From assembly GCF_004402485.1 (NCBI RefSeq), contig NZ_SOFG01000009.1, forward strand, positions 1 through 64,000: a DNA stretch of 64,000 nucleotides, read 5' to 3'. This document shows positions 8,212-17,096 of this stretch, piece by piece. A program made the translations under genes and the position numbers. The stretch comes from Cryobacterium algoricola. Its GTDB lineage: Bacteria > Actinomycetota > Actinomycetes > Actinomycetales > Microbacteriaceae. Numbering within the stretch: position 1 is the first letter of the stretch; every line of letters starts with the position of its first letter. Under the pieces are notes generated by a model. The model ran no database searches. It was given only the letters and a program-made list of their open reading frames with translations, and was not told the DNA's origin.

Positions 8212-8739
8212 GTGCCAACACCAGCAGCCGACCATGTGACCGCCCTCCTCGCGTCCTATCAGGACTTCCCGGAGACGGGCATTCTCTTCCGTGACCTCAA
8301 TCCCGTGTTCGCCGACGCCGTGGCCTTCCGTACGATCATCGACGAACTCGCCGAGCGATTCCACGGTCAGTTCGACGCGGTCGCGGGAATCGAAGCGCGG
8401 GGTTTCCTGCTCGCAGCGGCGGTCGGGTACGCGGCGGGGGCATCCGTGCTCGCCGTGCGCAAGGGCGGCAAGCTGCCCGGCTCCGTTCTCTCGGAGAACT
8501 ACGACCTCGAATACGGTTCGGCGTGCCTCGAACTCGAGATCGGCCAGCTGCCCGAGGGATCCCGCGTGCTCGTCCTCGACGACGTGCTCGCGACCGGCGG
8601 AACGATCGCGGCGACGTCCCGGCTCGTCCGGCGAGCCGGCTATCGGCTGACCGGCGTCGGCGTCGTGCTCGAGCTCACCGAGCTCCTCGGCCGCGACCGC
8701 CTCGGCACCACCCCGCTGCACACCATCGTCGCCCTCTAG
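8212..8739 (+). CDS. apt: Adenine phosphoribosyltransferase
   Basis: A 175-residue purine-salvage enzyme making AMP from adenine and PRPP. The PRPP-binding motif VLVLDDVLATGGTI is at about residues 120-133, and the flexible-loop region (VRKGGKLPG) and N-terminal FPETGILFRDL are typical of Apt. It starts with GTG only 9 nt after the marR stop. In many actinobacteria apt sits between secF and relA. That context is missing here, so the gene has been relocated or the neighbours moved. Confidence 0.93.
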   Translation: MPTPAADHVTALLASYQDFPETGILFRDLNPVFADAVAFRTIIDELAERFHGQFDAVAGIEARGFLLAAAVGYAAGASVLAVRKGGKLPGSVLSENYDLEYGSACLELEIGQLPEGSRVLVLDDVLATGGTIAATSRLVRRAGYRLTGVGVVLELTELLGRDRLGTTPLHTIVAL

Positions 8740-8755
8740 GACCGTCGCCGCGCCT

Positions 8756-8857
8756 GTTTCGGCAGGCCGCTCCCGAAACGGCGGGCGCGCCCTGCCGAAA
8801 CCGCAGCGGCGGCAGCGGATGCCGGACGCACCACTCTCCGCGACCGCCGGCATCCGC
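8756..8857 (+). terminator. Two tandem hairpins downstream of apt
   Basis: The first hairpin has perfect 11-bp arms, GTTTCGGCAGG (8756-8766) and CCTGCCGAAAC (8791-8801). The second has perfect 11-bp arms, GCGGATGCCGG (8815-8825) and CCGGCATCCGC (8847-8857). No U-tract follows either. They probably end apt transcription and/or form a structured spacer. They argue that the following NUDIX gene starts after them. Confidence 0.5.
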
Positions 8858-8911
8858 CGCTCCGCCCCGCACGGTGCGAAATCTGGACGCCGTGAGGCGA
8901 TCCGCGACCCG

Positions 8912-9433
8912 ATGCAGCATGCTTGGAGCATGACGGGAAACGGCGACGAGTGGGTCTTCGCGCCAGACGGCCGCAGGTTCTGGGGACGGTTCGGCGCCGC
9001 GGGGCTGCTCGTACACCACGAGGAGCTCGGCGTGCTCATGCAGCACCGCGCCGCGTGGAGCCACAACGGCGACACCTGGGGGCTTCCCGGCGGTGCCCGC
9101 CACGAACACGAGACCGCCCTCGAGGCCGCCCTCCGCGAGGCGAACGAGGAGGCCGGCGTGCCCGCCGAGCTCGTCAGCGTGCAGTTCAGCTCGGTGCTCG
9201 ACCTCGGCTTCTGGTCGTACACCACGGTCGTCGTGCTCGCCCTCGAACGCTTCGAGCCCGTGATCAGCGACCGGGAGAGCATCGCGCTCCGCTGGGTGCC
9301 CACCGAGCTCGTCGACGAGCTGCCGCTGCACCCCGGCTTCGCGCAAAGCTGGCCCGCCCTGCGCGCCCGCCTCGACGGGGCGGATGCCGGCGACCCGGCC
9401 ACGGACATCCGCTCGCCCCAGTCGCGCGCCTGA
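8912..9433 (+). CDS. NUDIX hydrolase
   Basis: About 173 residues from the ATG at 8912; an ATG at 8930 is equally possible, as neither has a good ribosome site. The Nudix box runs from LPGGARHEHET to REANEEAG, with the expected G-x5-E-x7-RE-x2-EE-x-G spacing. The N-terminal FAPDGRRFWGRFGAAGLL is common in actinobacterial NUDIX proteins of unknown substrate. It hydrolyses some nucleoside diphosphate-X compound. The substrate cannot be told. A longer in-frame start at 8819 would place codons inside a hairpin and is not favoured. Confidence 0.8.
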   Translation: MQHAWSMTGNGDEWVFAPDGRRFWGRFGAAGLLVHHEELGVLMQHRAAWSHNGDTWGLPGGARHEHETALEAALREANEEAGVPAELVSVQFSSVLDLGFWSYTTVVVLALERFEPVISDRESIALRWVPTELVDELPLHPGFAQSWPALRARLDGADAGDPATDIRSPQSRA

Positions 9434-9443
9434 CCCGCTGGCG

Positions 9444-9911
9444 TCAGACGGCGGGCAGCACCCGGAAGACCGGGTGGTCCGCGGCGATCGCCTCGAACGC
9501 GGCAACGGGTTCGTGCCTGTCCACGGACAGGTGCGGGCGGCCGCCGGGGGCCTTCTTCACGAAGCGCTTCAGGATCGGCGCGCGTTCCTCCGCAGGCACC
9601 TCGACGAGCCAGACCGGGCGCGCCGTCCTCCGGCGGAGGGTCGCACGGCCGCCCGCCGCGCGCACGTTCCGCACCCAGTTGCACTCGCCGAGCATCGAGA
9701 CGAGGTACCACCGGCCGGCGACATCGGCCATCCCGATCGGGAACCGGGTGATCTGCCCGCTGCGGCGGCCGACGACCTCGAGGGAGACCCAGCGCCGCGG
9801 CAGCACCCCGAGGCGCAGCGCCCGGTTCCACAGCCGCGCATAGCGCTTCGCCGTGGCGTTCCCGCGCCTGCCGGCGTACATCGCGCGAAGCCGGTCGGCC
9901 TGCGCGCCCAT
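9444..9911 (-). CDS. Deazaflavin-dependent nitroreductase-family protein (DUF385-like)
   Basis: A 155-residue protein of the split-barrel family that in mycobacteria binds F420 or FMN (Ddn-like). Supporting segments are LEVVGRRSGQITRFPIG, WYLVSMLGECNWVRNVRAAG and VPAEERAPILKRF, the typical order for this family. It follows the DUF1295 membrane gene with a one-base TGATG overlap, so the two are co-translated. The substrate is unknown. The pair may act together on a lipid or quinone-like molecule, which is only an inference from coupling. Confidence 0.75.
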   Translation of the reverse strand: MGAQADRLRAMYAGRRGNATAKRYARLWNRALRLGVLPRRWVSLEVVGRRSGQITRFPIGMADVAGRWYLVSMLGECNWVRNVRAAGGRATLRRRTARPVWLVEVPAEERAPILKRFVKKAPGGRPHLSVDRHEPVAAFEAIAADHPVFRVLPAV

Positions 9912-10774
9912 CACAGCGCCCTCCGCACGGGGACGGACTCCGGCCGGGGGACCGCGCGCGGGAACCACGGCACGATCGCGCTCGTCACGCGCTGGTAGGC
10001 CGGGTACCCGGGGTGCCGGGACACCGAGATCCGCTCGGTGAACACCGTCGACCCGATGAACAGCCCGGTGAGGAGTACCGCGCCGAGCACGGACCACTGG
10101 AGGAGACTCCCGGCGGCGACCGCGCCGAACAGGAACACGACCCACCACTGGCCGAGCTCGCAGAAATAGTTCGGGTGCCGCGAGTAGCGGAACAGCCCGG
10201 TGCGGAGCACGTCCGGTCTCGCGGCCCCACTCTCTGCCGGAGAACCGCCCGTGTCGGCCCCGCGCGGTCCCCGCGCCCGGTGGAAGTCCCACTGCTGCTG
10301 GTCGGCGACCCCTTCGCCGACGAGCAGCAGCAGGAAGGCGAGGGTCAGGCCCAGATCGGCGGGGCCGAAGGGGTTCGCGGCGTGCAGTGCTGCGGTCGCG
10401 GCGGGCAGCACGATCAGGAGCAGGATCGCGTTCTGGTAGATCGTGATGAAGAACAGGTTGAAGAGTCCGAACCCGGCCGGCGACATCCGCCCGCGCAGAA
10501 CGGCCCACCGATAGTCCTCCCCGCCGGGGGCGTAACCGCCCTTGCGGGCGAAGTTGAACGTCAGCCGCGCACCCCACAGGGTCACGAGAACGGCGATCGT
10601 CACGAGGCGCGCGTCGTCGAAACCGGACCCCGCTGCGAAGACCCACGCGTAGACCGGCGGCACCAGAGACCAGGACCGGTCCACCCAGGAGTATTCGCCG
10701 GTGAGCAGCGAGAGAATCCAGGCCGTGGCGCAGGAGGTGAGCATGATCCAGAGGCAGACGACGAACGGGTCCAT
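9911..10774 (-). CDS. DUF1295 / steroid 5-alpha-reductase-like integral membrane protein
   Basis: 287 residues from the ATG at 10774, giving six or more membrane helices. The C-terminal segment LFRYSRHPNYFCELGQWW followed by ERISVSRHPGYPAYQR is the hallmark of the DUF1295/isoprenylcysteine-methyltransferase-like fold, which in related enzymes contacts NADPH or SAM. An in-frame GTG start 24 codons upstream exists but would add a basic, non-hydrophobic leader. Function unknown. It is coupled to the downstream deazaflavin-type gene. Confidence 0.78.
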   Translation of the reverse strand: MDPFVVCLWIMLTSCATAWILSLLTGEYSWVDRSWSLVPPVYAWVFAAGSGFDDARLVTIAVLVTLWGARLTFNFARKGGYAPGGEDYRWAVLRGRMSPAGFGLFNLFFITIYQNAILLLIVLPAATAALHAANPFGPADLGLTLAFLLLLVGEGVADQQQWDFHRARGPRGADTGGSPAESGAARPDVLRTGLFRYSRHPNYFCELGQWWVVFLFGAVAAGSLLQWSVLGAVLLTGLFIGSTVFTERISVSRHPGYPAYQRVTSAIVPWFPRAVPRPESVPVRRAL

Positions 10775-10857
10775 GTCCGAAGCGTACGCCCGGTGCGGCC
10801 GCCCGGCCCGTGCGACCAGGACCGTGCGACCCGCTACCGTTGACACCCGGAGGAATC

Positions 10858-11394
10858 ATGAAACTGGAGCCGTTGTTCCTGAGGCTCGACCGGGTCGCCG
10901 GTGGTCGCTCGGTCGAATACACCATCGCGCCCGAGATGCGCCGGCACCCCAAGACGCGCCGTGCGTTCGTCGCGATCCTGTGGCTCCTCGCCGCGGAACT
11001 GGTCCTCGGCGCTGCCGCGGTCGTGATCGCGGTCGTGTTGTTCCTCGGCGGCACCGCGATTCCGTCCTCGGTCTGGATGCGCACCTTCGTCGTGCTCGCG
11101 ATGACGCTCACGCTGCTCTACTTCGCCTGGCGCGCGCAGAAGGGCTTCTACTGGGCCTACCTGCGGCTGCGGCTGTTCAGCAAGATCTTCCCGGTGATCA
11201 CGCTCGTCCTCGCCGCGATCCCTGGCCTGTATCCCTTGTGGATGGTCAGCGAGCAGATCCTGTTCAGCCTCATCATGATCGGCGTCGGCGACTACCTCTC
11301 GTCCGACCACATGCGCGAGGCATTCCCGAAGCCGCACCGCACGCCGAAGCTGCAGCGCGCACCGAAGCCGCCGCGCCCCACCACGTCGCTCTAG
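10858..11394 (+). CDS. Small integral membrane protein of unknown function
   Basis: 178 residues starting at the ATG after a GGAGGAATC ribosome site. Three to four hydrophobic helices lie between about residues 38 and 145, with a basic Pro/Lys/Arg-rich C-terminal tail. I do not recognise a family. It is divergent from the DUF1295 gene and convergent with ligD. A short inverted repeat, GTCCGG/CCGGAC at 11394-11410, overlaps its stop and may end transcription from this side. Confidence 0.65.
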   Translation: MKLEPLFLRLDRVAGGRSVEYTIAPEMRRHPKTRRAFVAILWLLAAELVLGAAAVVIAVVLFLGGTAIPSSVWMRTFVVLAMTLTLLYFAWRAQKGFYWAYLRLRLFSKIFPVITLVLAAIPGLYPLWMVSEQILFSLIMIGVGDYLSSDHMREAFPKPHRTPKLQRAPKPPRPTTSL

Positions 11395-11458
11395 TCCGGG
11401 GCAGCCGGACCCCGCCCGGCGGTCGCGCTGCGCTCTGGCGCTGCCCGCCGCCTCCGGG

Positions 11459-14101
11459 TCATGCCTCCCGCACGACCTCGGCCGCCGTCTTGTCCGGGCG
11501 CCGGCCCCGCCACGACGGATGCCGCAACCGGCCGTCCGCGGTCCACTCGAGGTAGTCGACCTCTCCGACCAGGACCGGCCGCACCCAGTGCGCATCGCGC
11601 ACATCGGCCGCGGGCACCGCGGTGAACGGGTTCTTCGCCTGGGCGAGCCGGTCGAGCCGGCCGCGCAACGCCACGAGGTCCCGGTCGCGGAAACCGGTGC
11701 CGACCCTGCCGACATACTCGAGGCCCGTCGCCGACGGGATTCCGAGCAGCAGCGAACCGAGCGACCGCGACCGGTTGCCGTTTCCGGTGCGCCAGCCGCC
11801 GATCACCACCTCCTGCGACCGGTGGTGCTTGATCTTGATCCACGACCGGGACCGGCGCCCGCCCTCGTATCCACCGTCGGCGTCCTTCGCGACGATGCCC
11901 TCGAGACCGAGCTCGCGGCTCACCCGCACGGCCGCCTGCGCGTCGCCGGGCAGGTCCGGCGAGAGCTGCACCGCCCCGTCGCCCGCAACGATCGACTCGA
12001 GGATCGCCCGCCGTTCCGAGTACGGCGTGCGGCTGAGGTCGACCCCCTCGCGTTCGAGCACGTCGAACACGAGGTATTGCACGGGGGTCGCGGCTGCCGC
12101 TGCGGCCACCGTGCGACGGGTCAGGTGCATCCGGCTCTGCAGCAGGCCGAAGTTCGGCCTGCCCGAGCGGTCGAGCGCGACGATCTCCCCGTCCAGCACC
12201 GCGCTGGCCGCATGGACGGCGGCCGGAATGGCCGTGAGCAACTCGGGGTAGGCATCCGTCACCTCGTTGCCCGCCCGGGTGAAGAGGTGCACCGGCCGCT
12301 CGGTGCCCGTCGTCGCCAGGTAGGCGAGTGCACGGATGCCGTCCCACTTCGGTTCGAACGCCCAGCGGATGTCCGCGACCAGGTCGGCGGCAGACCCGAG
12401 CGTCGCGAGCATGGGTGCGTACCGCCCGCGCGGGCTCGCATCCGGCCGGTCTGTCGGCGCACCGCCGGTACCGGCACCCGCCCCGGCACCCGGCCCGGAA
12501 TCCGCACCAGAACGTGCAGCCGCCCCGTCGTCCGCCGGTGCGGTCGGAGCGCCCGTCACGGCCGCCGCGGCGGACTCGGTCCGCCGGCGAGCCCCTGCCC
12601 CCGCCTTCGGTTTCATCAGGTGGATGAGCCAGTTCTGGGCCGAGCGGTCGTGAGAGCCCTGGCCCTGGGCATTCGTGCGGATGAGCGCGAACCGCCGCGA
12701 GCCATCGAGGCCCCCGCCCGGTTCCCCGTGCAGTGTCGCGATGACTTCGTCCTCCCGCCACTTCTCTAGGTCGTAGTGGCCACGATCCCAGATCGACACC
12801 GTGCCCGCACCGTATTCCCCGGCCGGAATCTCGCCTTCGAACCCGCCGTACTCGAGGGGATGGTCCTCGGTGCGCACGGCGAGGTGGTTCTTCGCCACGT
12901 CCGTGGGCACCCCGCGCGGGAGCGCCCAGGATGCGAGCACGCCCTCGTGCTCGAGACGGAAGTCATAGTGCAGGTTCCTGGCGTGGTGTTCCTGGATCAC
13001 GAAGCTCTGCCGGTCCGTCTGCGCAGTCGCGGGTGCGGCGCCGGCGTCCGGCACCGGCTCCGGGGTGCGTGCCGCGCTGCGTTTGCTGCGATAGACGGCC
13101 AGCCGGTCGCCGGGGTCAGGGTAGGCGGCGCCCGCGTCCGCGTCGCCCGCGCCGGCGTGCGTCGTCCCGTGTGCCCCCGAACCGTGTGCCTCCGCACCGT
13201 GCGCCCCGAGCAGCGGGGCGAGCGGATCGCCGCTGTGCTCGACCCGGCTCAACGCCTGCCTGTAGTCGAGGTGGGCGAGACCAGGTTCGGCGAGCTCACG
13301 CCAGGTGCGGGGCATCGCGACCATCGGCCGGAACGTGCCGCGCAGGGAATACGGCGTGATCGTGGTCTTCGCGGCGTTGTTCTGGCTCCAGTCCACCAGG
13401 ACCTTGCCGCCCCTGATCGACTTCTTCATGTCGCTCACGACGAGGTCGGGGTGGTCGGCTTCGAGCGCCCGCGCGAGTTCGTGCGCGACCTGGGAGATCT
13501 CGTCGGAGGTGTGGGTCAGGTCGAGGGCCGCATAGAGGTGGATGCCCTTGCTCCCGCTCGTGACCGGGAACGGGTCGAGTCCCATGTCGCGCAGGATGGC
13601 GCGGGCGAGCCGGGCCACCTCGGCGCAGTCCGGAAGCGTGACGCCCTCGCCGGGGTCGAGGTCGAGCACGAGCCGGTCGGGATTGCGCCGGCTGCCGTCC
13701 CGTCCGAACTGCCACTGCGGAACGTGGAGCTCGAGCGCCGACATCTGCCCGAGCCAGGTCAGGGTCGCCACGTCGTTCACGAGCGGGTACACGTTCGTGT
13801 GGTCGGTGTGCTCGATCGAGTGGCGCTGCACCCAGCTCGGCGCCGAGTCCTCGAGGTTCTTCTGGAAGAACATCTTCTCCGGCTTCTCCGGCTTCTCCGG
13901 CGTGCCGACCCCGTGCACCCAGCGTTTCCGCGTCGCCGCACGGTTCGCGGCGTGCGGAACGAGCACCTCGGCGATCGCGGCGTAATAGCCGAGGACATCC
14001 GCCTTGGTGGTGCCGGTCTCGGGGTAGAGCACCTTGTCGAGGTGCGTGAGCGTGATCCGGTGCCCGTCGACGGACACGATCTGGCTCGTCGCCTCGTTCA
14101 T
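11459..14101 (-). CDS. ligD: Multifunctional NHEJ DNA ligase LigD (polymerase, phosphoesterase, ligase)
   Basis: 880 residues in the mycobacterial order of domains. The primase-like polymerase spans about residues 10-300 (catalytic VLDLDPGEG). The 3'-phosphoesterase spans about 366-500 (FVIQEHHARNLHYDFRLEH). The ATP-dependent ligase starts near 570, with the adenylated lysine in EPKWDGIRA (about K585). Linkers between domains are long Ala/Gly/Pro-rich stretches. It repairs double-strand breaks with Ku, encoded divergently 115 bp away. The ATG at 14101 is preferred for its GGAG site; an ATG at 14158 would add 19 residues. Confidence 0.93.
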   Translation of the reverse strand: MNEATSQIVSVDGHRITLTHLDKVLYPETGTTKADVLGYYAAIAEVLVPHAANRAATRKRWVHGVGTPEKPEKPEKMFFQKNLEDSAPSWVQRHSIEHTDHTNVYPLVNDVATLTWLGQMSALELHVPQWQFGRDGSRRNPDRLVLDLDPGEGVTLPDCAEVARLARAILRDMGLDPFPVTSGSKGIHLYAALDLTHTSDEISQVAHELARALEADHPDLVVSDMKKSIRGGKVLVDWSQNNAAKTTITPYSLRGTFRPMVAMPRTWRELAEPGLAHLDYRQALSRVEHSGDPLAPLLGAHGAEAHGSGAHGTTHAGAGDADAGAAYPDPGDRLAVYRSKRSAARTPEPVPDAGAAPATAQTDRQSFVIQEHHARNLHYDFRLEHEGVLASWALPRGVPTDVAKNHLAVRTEDHPLEYGGFEGEIPAGEYGAGTVSIWDRGHYDLEKWREDEVIATLHGEPGGGLDGSRRFALIRTNAQGQGSHDRSAQNWLIHLMKPKAGAGARRRTESAAAAVTGAPTAPADDGAAARSGADSGPGAGAGAGTGGAPTDRPDASPRGRYAPMLATLGSAADLVADIRWAFEPKWDGIRALAYLATTGTERPVHLFTRAGNEVTDAYPELLTAIPAAVHAASAVLDGEIVALDRSGRPNFGLLQSRMHLTRRTVAAAAAATPVQYLVFDVLEREGVDLSRTPYSERRAILESIVAGDGAVQLSPDLPGDAQAAVRVSRELGLEGIVAKDADGGYEGGRRSRSWIKIKHHRSQEVVIGGWRTGNGNRSRSLGSLLLGIPSATGLEYVGRVGTGFRDRDLVALRGRLDRLAQAKNPFTAVPAADVRDAHWVRPVLVGEVDYLEWTADGRLRHPSWRGRRPDKTAAEVVREA

Positions 14102-14216
14102 CCGGTCTCCGTTCCGATCGATTCGCGCCAGGTCCTCCCGCTGCCGTTCTTCCAGCATGCCCGTCCAGTCCCCGTCCGGCTAGTACGGGCGGCGGATGCG
14201 GTGTCTACTGTTTCGC

Positions 14217-15080
14217 ATGAGATCGATCTGGAAGGGCTCCATCACCTTCGGCCTCGTCAACGTGCCCGTCAAGGTCTACAGCGCGACAGAGGACCATGAC
14301 ACTCCGCTGCACCAGGTCCACGACGCAGACGGCGGGCGCATCCGCTACCAGCGGCGGTGCTCCCGGTGCGGCCGGATCGTCGACTACGCCCACATCGACA
14401 AGGCGTACGACGACGGGGAGAACACGGTCGTCCTCACCGAGGAGGAGCTCCGCAGACTGCCGGCGGAGAAGAGCAGGGAGATCGACGTCGTCGAGTTCGT
14501 GCCGAGCGAGCAGCTCGACCCGATGCTGTTCGAGAAGAGCTACTACCTCGAGCCGGACGGTGCATCGCCCAAGGCGTACGTCCTGCTGCGGCGGGCGCTC
14601 GAGGCGAGCGACCGCACCGCGATCGTGCGGTTCGCCCTCCGCCAGAAGACCCGCCTCGGCGCGCTCCGGGTGCACGGTGACGTGCTGCTCCTGCAGGCGC
14701 TGCTCTGGAGCGACGAGGTGCGAGAGGTCGACTTTCCCGCCCTGGCCGAGACGACGAAGATCTCGCGGCAGGAGCTCGAACTCTCGGCGGCGCTCGTCGA
14801 GTCCTTTGCCTCCGATTTCACCCCGCAGGACTACCGAGACGACTACCAGGACCAGCTCAGGGACCTGATCGAGGCCAAACTGGCCGCCGGCGAGACCGTC
14901 GAGGCGGCCGAGGCCGGGGAGGCGGGGGAGTCCGCGGAGGAGGAGTCCGCAGGCGGGGAGGTCCTCGACCTGATGGAGGCACTGAAACGCAGTGTCGAGC
15001 GCAGCCGGGCCGGGGGGAAGGGCGAGACCGCGGCAGACGGCGAGGACACGGCGCGGCCGGCGAAACGCCGCATTCCTTAG
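14217..15080 (+). CDS. ku: Ku DNA-end-binding protein
   Basis: 287 residues. The conserved Ku core starts at once (MRSIWKGSITFGLVNVPVKV) and includes RCSRCGRIVDYAHIDKAY and YYLEPD. It forms a homodimeric ring on DNA ends and recruits LigD. The C-terminal 45 residues form an acidic Glu/Ala-rich stretch followed by a short basic tail, a region that varies between species and affects DNA bridging. It is divergent from ligD, so the two may share control from the intervening region. The start at 14217 matches the family N-terminus. Confidence 0.94.
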   Translation: MRSIWKGSITFGLVNVPVKVYSATEDHDTPLHQVHDADGGRIRYQRRCSRCGRIVDYAHIDKAYDDGENTVVLTEEELRRLPAEKSREIDVVEFVPSEQLDPMLFEKSYYLEPDGASPKAYVLLRRALEASDRTAIVRFALRQKTRLGALRVHGDVLLLQALLWSDEVREVDFPALAETTKISRQELELSAALVESFASDFTPQDYRDDYQDQLRDLIEAKLAAGETVEAAEAGEAGESAEEESAGGEVLDLMEALKRSVERSRAGGKGETAADGEDTARPAKRRIP

Positions 15081-15108
15081 CGGCCGGGCACCTCGATAGA
15101 CTCGCACA

Positions 15109-15726
15109 ATGGCAGCGGCCGAAGTACCGATCGTCAGTTCCAGGGTTCTGACCCTGCCGAACGTCTTGAGCGCCCTCCGGCTCGCCCTCGTTCCGGTCTT
15201 CCTCGTCCTGCTCGTCCGCGGTGCGGACGCCTGGGCCCTGCTGGTGCTCCTCGTGGCGAGTCTCACTGACTACCTCGACGGCGTGATCGCGCGGCGCTTC
15301 AATCAGATCACCCGGCTCGGCCAGCTGCTCGATCCCGCTGCCGACCGGCTCTACATCTTCGCGGCCCTCCTCGGCCTGGCCTGGCGTGACCTCGTGCCGT
15401 GGTGGATCGTGCTCATCGTGATCGGCAGGGACGTCTTTCTCCTCGGCCTCGGCATCGTCCTCGCGAACCACGGCTACGGGCCGCTCCCGGTCAACCTGCT
15501 CGGCAAGGCCGCGACGTTCTGTCTCTTCTACGCCCTGCCGTTGATCATGCTCGGCCAGGCGTTCCCCATGCTCGGCTGGTGGTCTCTTCCGATCGGCTGG
15601 GCCTTCGGAATCTGGGGTGCGTTCCTCTATTGGTGGGCCGGAATCATCTACGCTTTCGAGACTGCCCGGGTGATTCGGCTTCCGCGGGTTATTGCGCCCA
15701 TTCGATCGGATACGATTGACGGGTAG
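15109..15726 (+). CDS. CDP-alcohol phosphatidyltransferase (PgsA-like)
   Basis: A 205-residue membrane enzyme. The full family signature is visible as DGVIARRFNQITRLGQLLD, i.e. D-G-x2-A-R-x8-G-x3-D, with the final D-x3-D completed by the next residues. It transfers a phosphatidyl group from CDP-diacylglycerol to an alcohol. The acceptor is glycerol-3-phosphate in PgsA and other alcohols in paralogues, so the substrate is not fixed by sequence. It stands directly before garA and ftsR, as pgsA2 does near Rv1827/Rv1828 in Mycobacterium tuberculosis, which argues for orthology of the locus. Confidence 0.82.
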   Translation: MAAAEVPIVSSRVLTLPNVLSALRLALVPVFLVLLVRGADAWALLVLLVASLTDYLDGVIARRFNQITRLGQLLDPAADRLYIFAALLGLAWRDLVPWWIVLIVIGRDVFLLGLGIVLANHGYGPLPVNLLGKAATFCLFYALPLIMLGQAFPMLGWWSLPIGWAFGIWGAFLYWWAGIIYAFETARVIRLPRVIAPIRSDTIDG

Positions 15727-15737
15727 GAGGTGCACCG

Positions 15738-16226
15738 GTGATTGATTCCAAAAAGCCAGATGAGAGCCAGCGTAAGACCGCGCCCGAAGAATACTCCGGT
15801 ACCGACACGACGATGACGTTCAGTCAGGGCTTCGCGGCCCAGCTGGCGGCGGTCGACAACGACGTGACGGCAGAGGAGCTGGAAGCGATCTCTGCCCTGC
15901 CCTCCGGGTCCGCTCTGCTCGTTGTCCGCCGTGGTCCGAATTCGGGCGCCCGGTTCCTGCTCGACGCCGACGTGACGACCGTCGGCCGGCACCCGCACGC
16001 GGACATCTTCCTCGACGACGTGACCGTGTCCCGCAGGCACGCCGAGTTCCTCCGCCACGGAACCTCGTTCGAGGTCAAGGACCTCGTCTCCCTGAACGGC
16101 ACCTATTTCGAGGGAGTGCGCATCGAAACCGCCGCGCTCCACGACAGGGATGAAGTTCAGGTCGGCAAGTTCCGGCTCACGTTCTACGCCTCGCGACTCG
16201 ATCTGGCGCCACAGGCGAGCGAGTAG
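15738..16226 (+). CDS. garA: FHA-domain regulator, GarA/OdhI-like
   Basis: 162 residues. An N-terminal tail contains a TDTT motif (about residues 22-25), the place where Ser/Thr kinases phosphorylate GarA/OdhI. The FHA domain spans about 75-145 (TVGRHPHADIFLDDVTVSRRH, then NGTYFEG). The unphosphorylated protein inhibits 2-oxoglutarate dehydrogenase and related enzymes in mycobacteria and corynebacteria, and phosphorylation makes the FHA domain bind its own tail. It starts with GTG after a perfect TAGGAGG site and overlaps the next gene by one base. The PASTA kinase at 29907-31856 is a candidate upstream kinase. Confidence 0.85.
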   Translation: MIDSKKPDESQRKTAPEEYSGTDTTMTFSQGFAAQLAAVDNDVTAEELEAISALPSGSALLVVRRGPNSGARFLLDADVTTVGRHPHADIFLDDVTVSRRHAEFLRHGTSFEVKDLVSLNGTYFEGVRIETAALHDRDEVQVGKFRLTFYASRLDLAPQASE

Positions 16227-16924
16227 TGGCAGCGTCCTCCGCCCAGGCCAGGCAGCCGGGTGCGACGTCGCTGTTGAGCATCGGACAGGTGCTCGCTCGC
16301 CTGACCCCGGATTTCCCCGACCTCACCCCGTCGAAGCTGCGCTTCCTCGAGGAGCAGCGGCTCGTCTCTCCCGCGCGCACCGAATCCGGCTACCGCAAGT
16401 TCTGCGCGAGCGACCTCGACCGGCTCCGCCTCATCCTCTCGATGCAGCGCGACCTGTACCTTCCGCTCAAGGTCATCCGCGGCTACCTCGACGACCTCGA
16501 CGCCGGCAACTCGCCGACGCTGCCCGGGGGAGTCACCCCGGGTCCGTCGATGCTGTCGACCGAACGGCGCCTCAGCCGCGACGAACTCATCCGCGAGGCC
16601 GGGGCATCCGCCGCCCTGTTGCACGACGCCGTGTCCGCCTCGATCATTCTTCCCGCGGATGTCTACGGTGACGAGGCGCTCGGAGTGCTGCGTGCCCTTG
16701 TCGAGCTTCAGCACAGCGGGATCGAACCGAGGCACCTGCGCGGCTTCCGCGGCGCGGCAGAACGGGAACTGGGGCTGATCGAGAGCGCCCTGGTGCCGCT
16801 GTCCCGACGCAGGGACGCGTCGAGCCGGGCGAAGGCCGCGGAAATGGCCGTCGAAATCGCCGGCAATTTCGAGGTGATCCGGGGCAGCCTGATCCGTTCG
16901 GCGCTCGGCCGCCTCACCAGTTAA
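16226..16924 (+). CDS. ftsR: MerR-family regulator, FtsR-like
   Basis: A 232-residue protein with an N-terminal MerR winged helix (LSIGQVLARLTPDFPDLTPS, then KLRFLEEQRLVSPARTESGYRKF) and no metal-binding cysteines. The order FHA gene then MerR gene equals garA-Rv1828 in mycobacteria. The corynebacterial orthologue FtsR activates ftsZ, which suggests a link to the division cluster later in this window (established in Corynebacterium, inferred here). The GTG start overlaps the garA stop by one base, so the two are translationally coupled. Confidence 0.8.
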   Translation: MAASSAQARQPGATSLLSIGQVLARLTPDFPDLTPSKLRFLEEQRLVSPARTESGYRKFCASDLDRLRLILSMQRDLYLPLKVIRGYLDDLDAGNSPTLPGGVTPGPSMLSTERRLSRDELIREAGASAALLHDAVSASIILPADVYGDEALGVLRALVELQHSGIEPRHLRGFRGAAERELGLIESALVPLSRRRDASSRAKAAEMAVEIAGNFEVIRGSLIRSALGRLTS

Positions 16925-17096
16925 GCCGTAGACTGCTGGAGGTGCCGCCGGACCGAATCTGATCCGATCGCGCCTCACCGATATCGTCCCTGACGACACG
17001 CCGACGTGTTCGAGCGGATGTCCGCACCGAGGCCCACTTGGCTCGGTAGCGTTGCACCTGCGGTTCGTACCGCACCCCATTCCGAGAGGCGATCGT

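Noticed and set aside
7639..9831. A 730-codon open frame on the minus strand across marR, apt and the NUDIX gene
   Set aside because: It is a high-G+C shadow frame. The plus-strand genes have clear family motifs and the minus-strand product is low-complexity with no recognisable domain.
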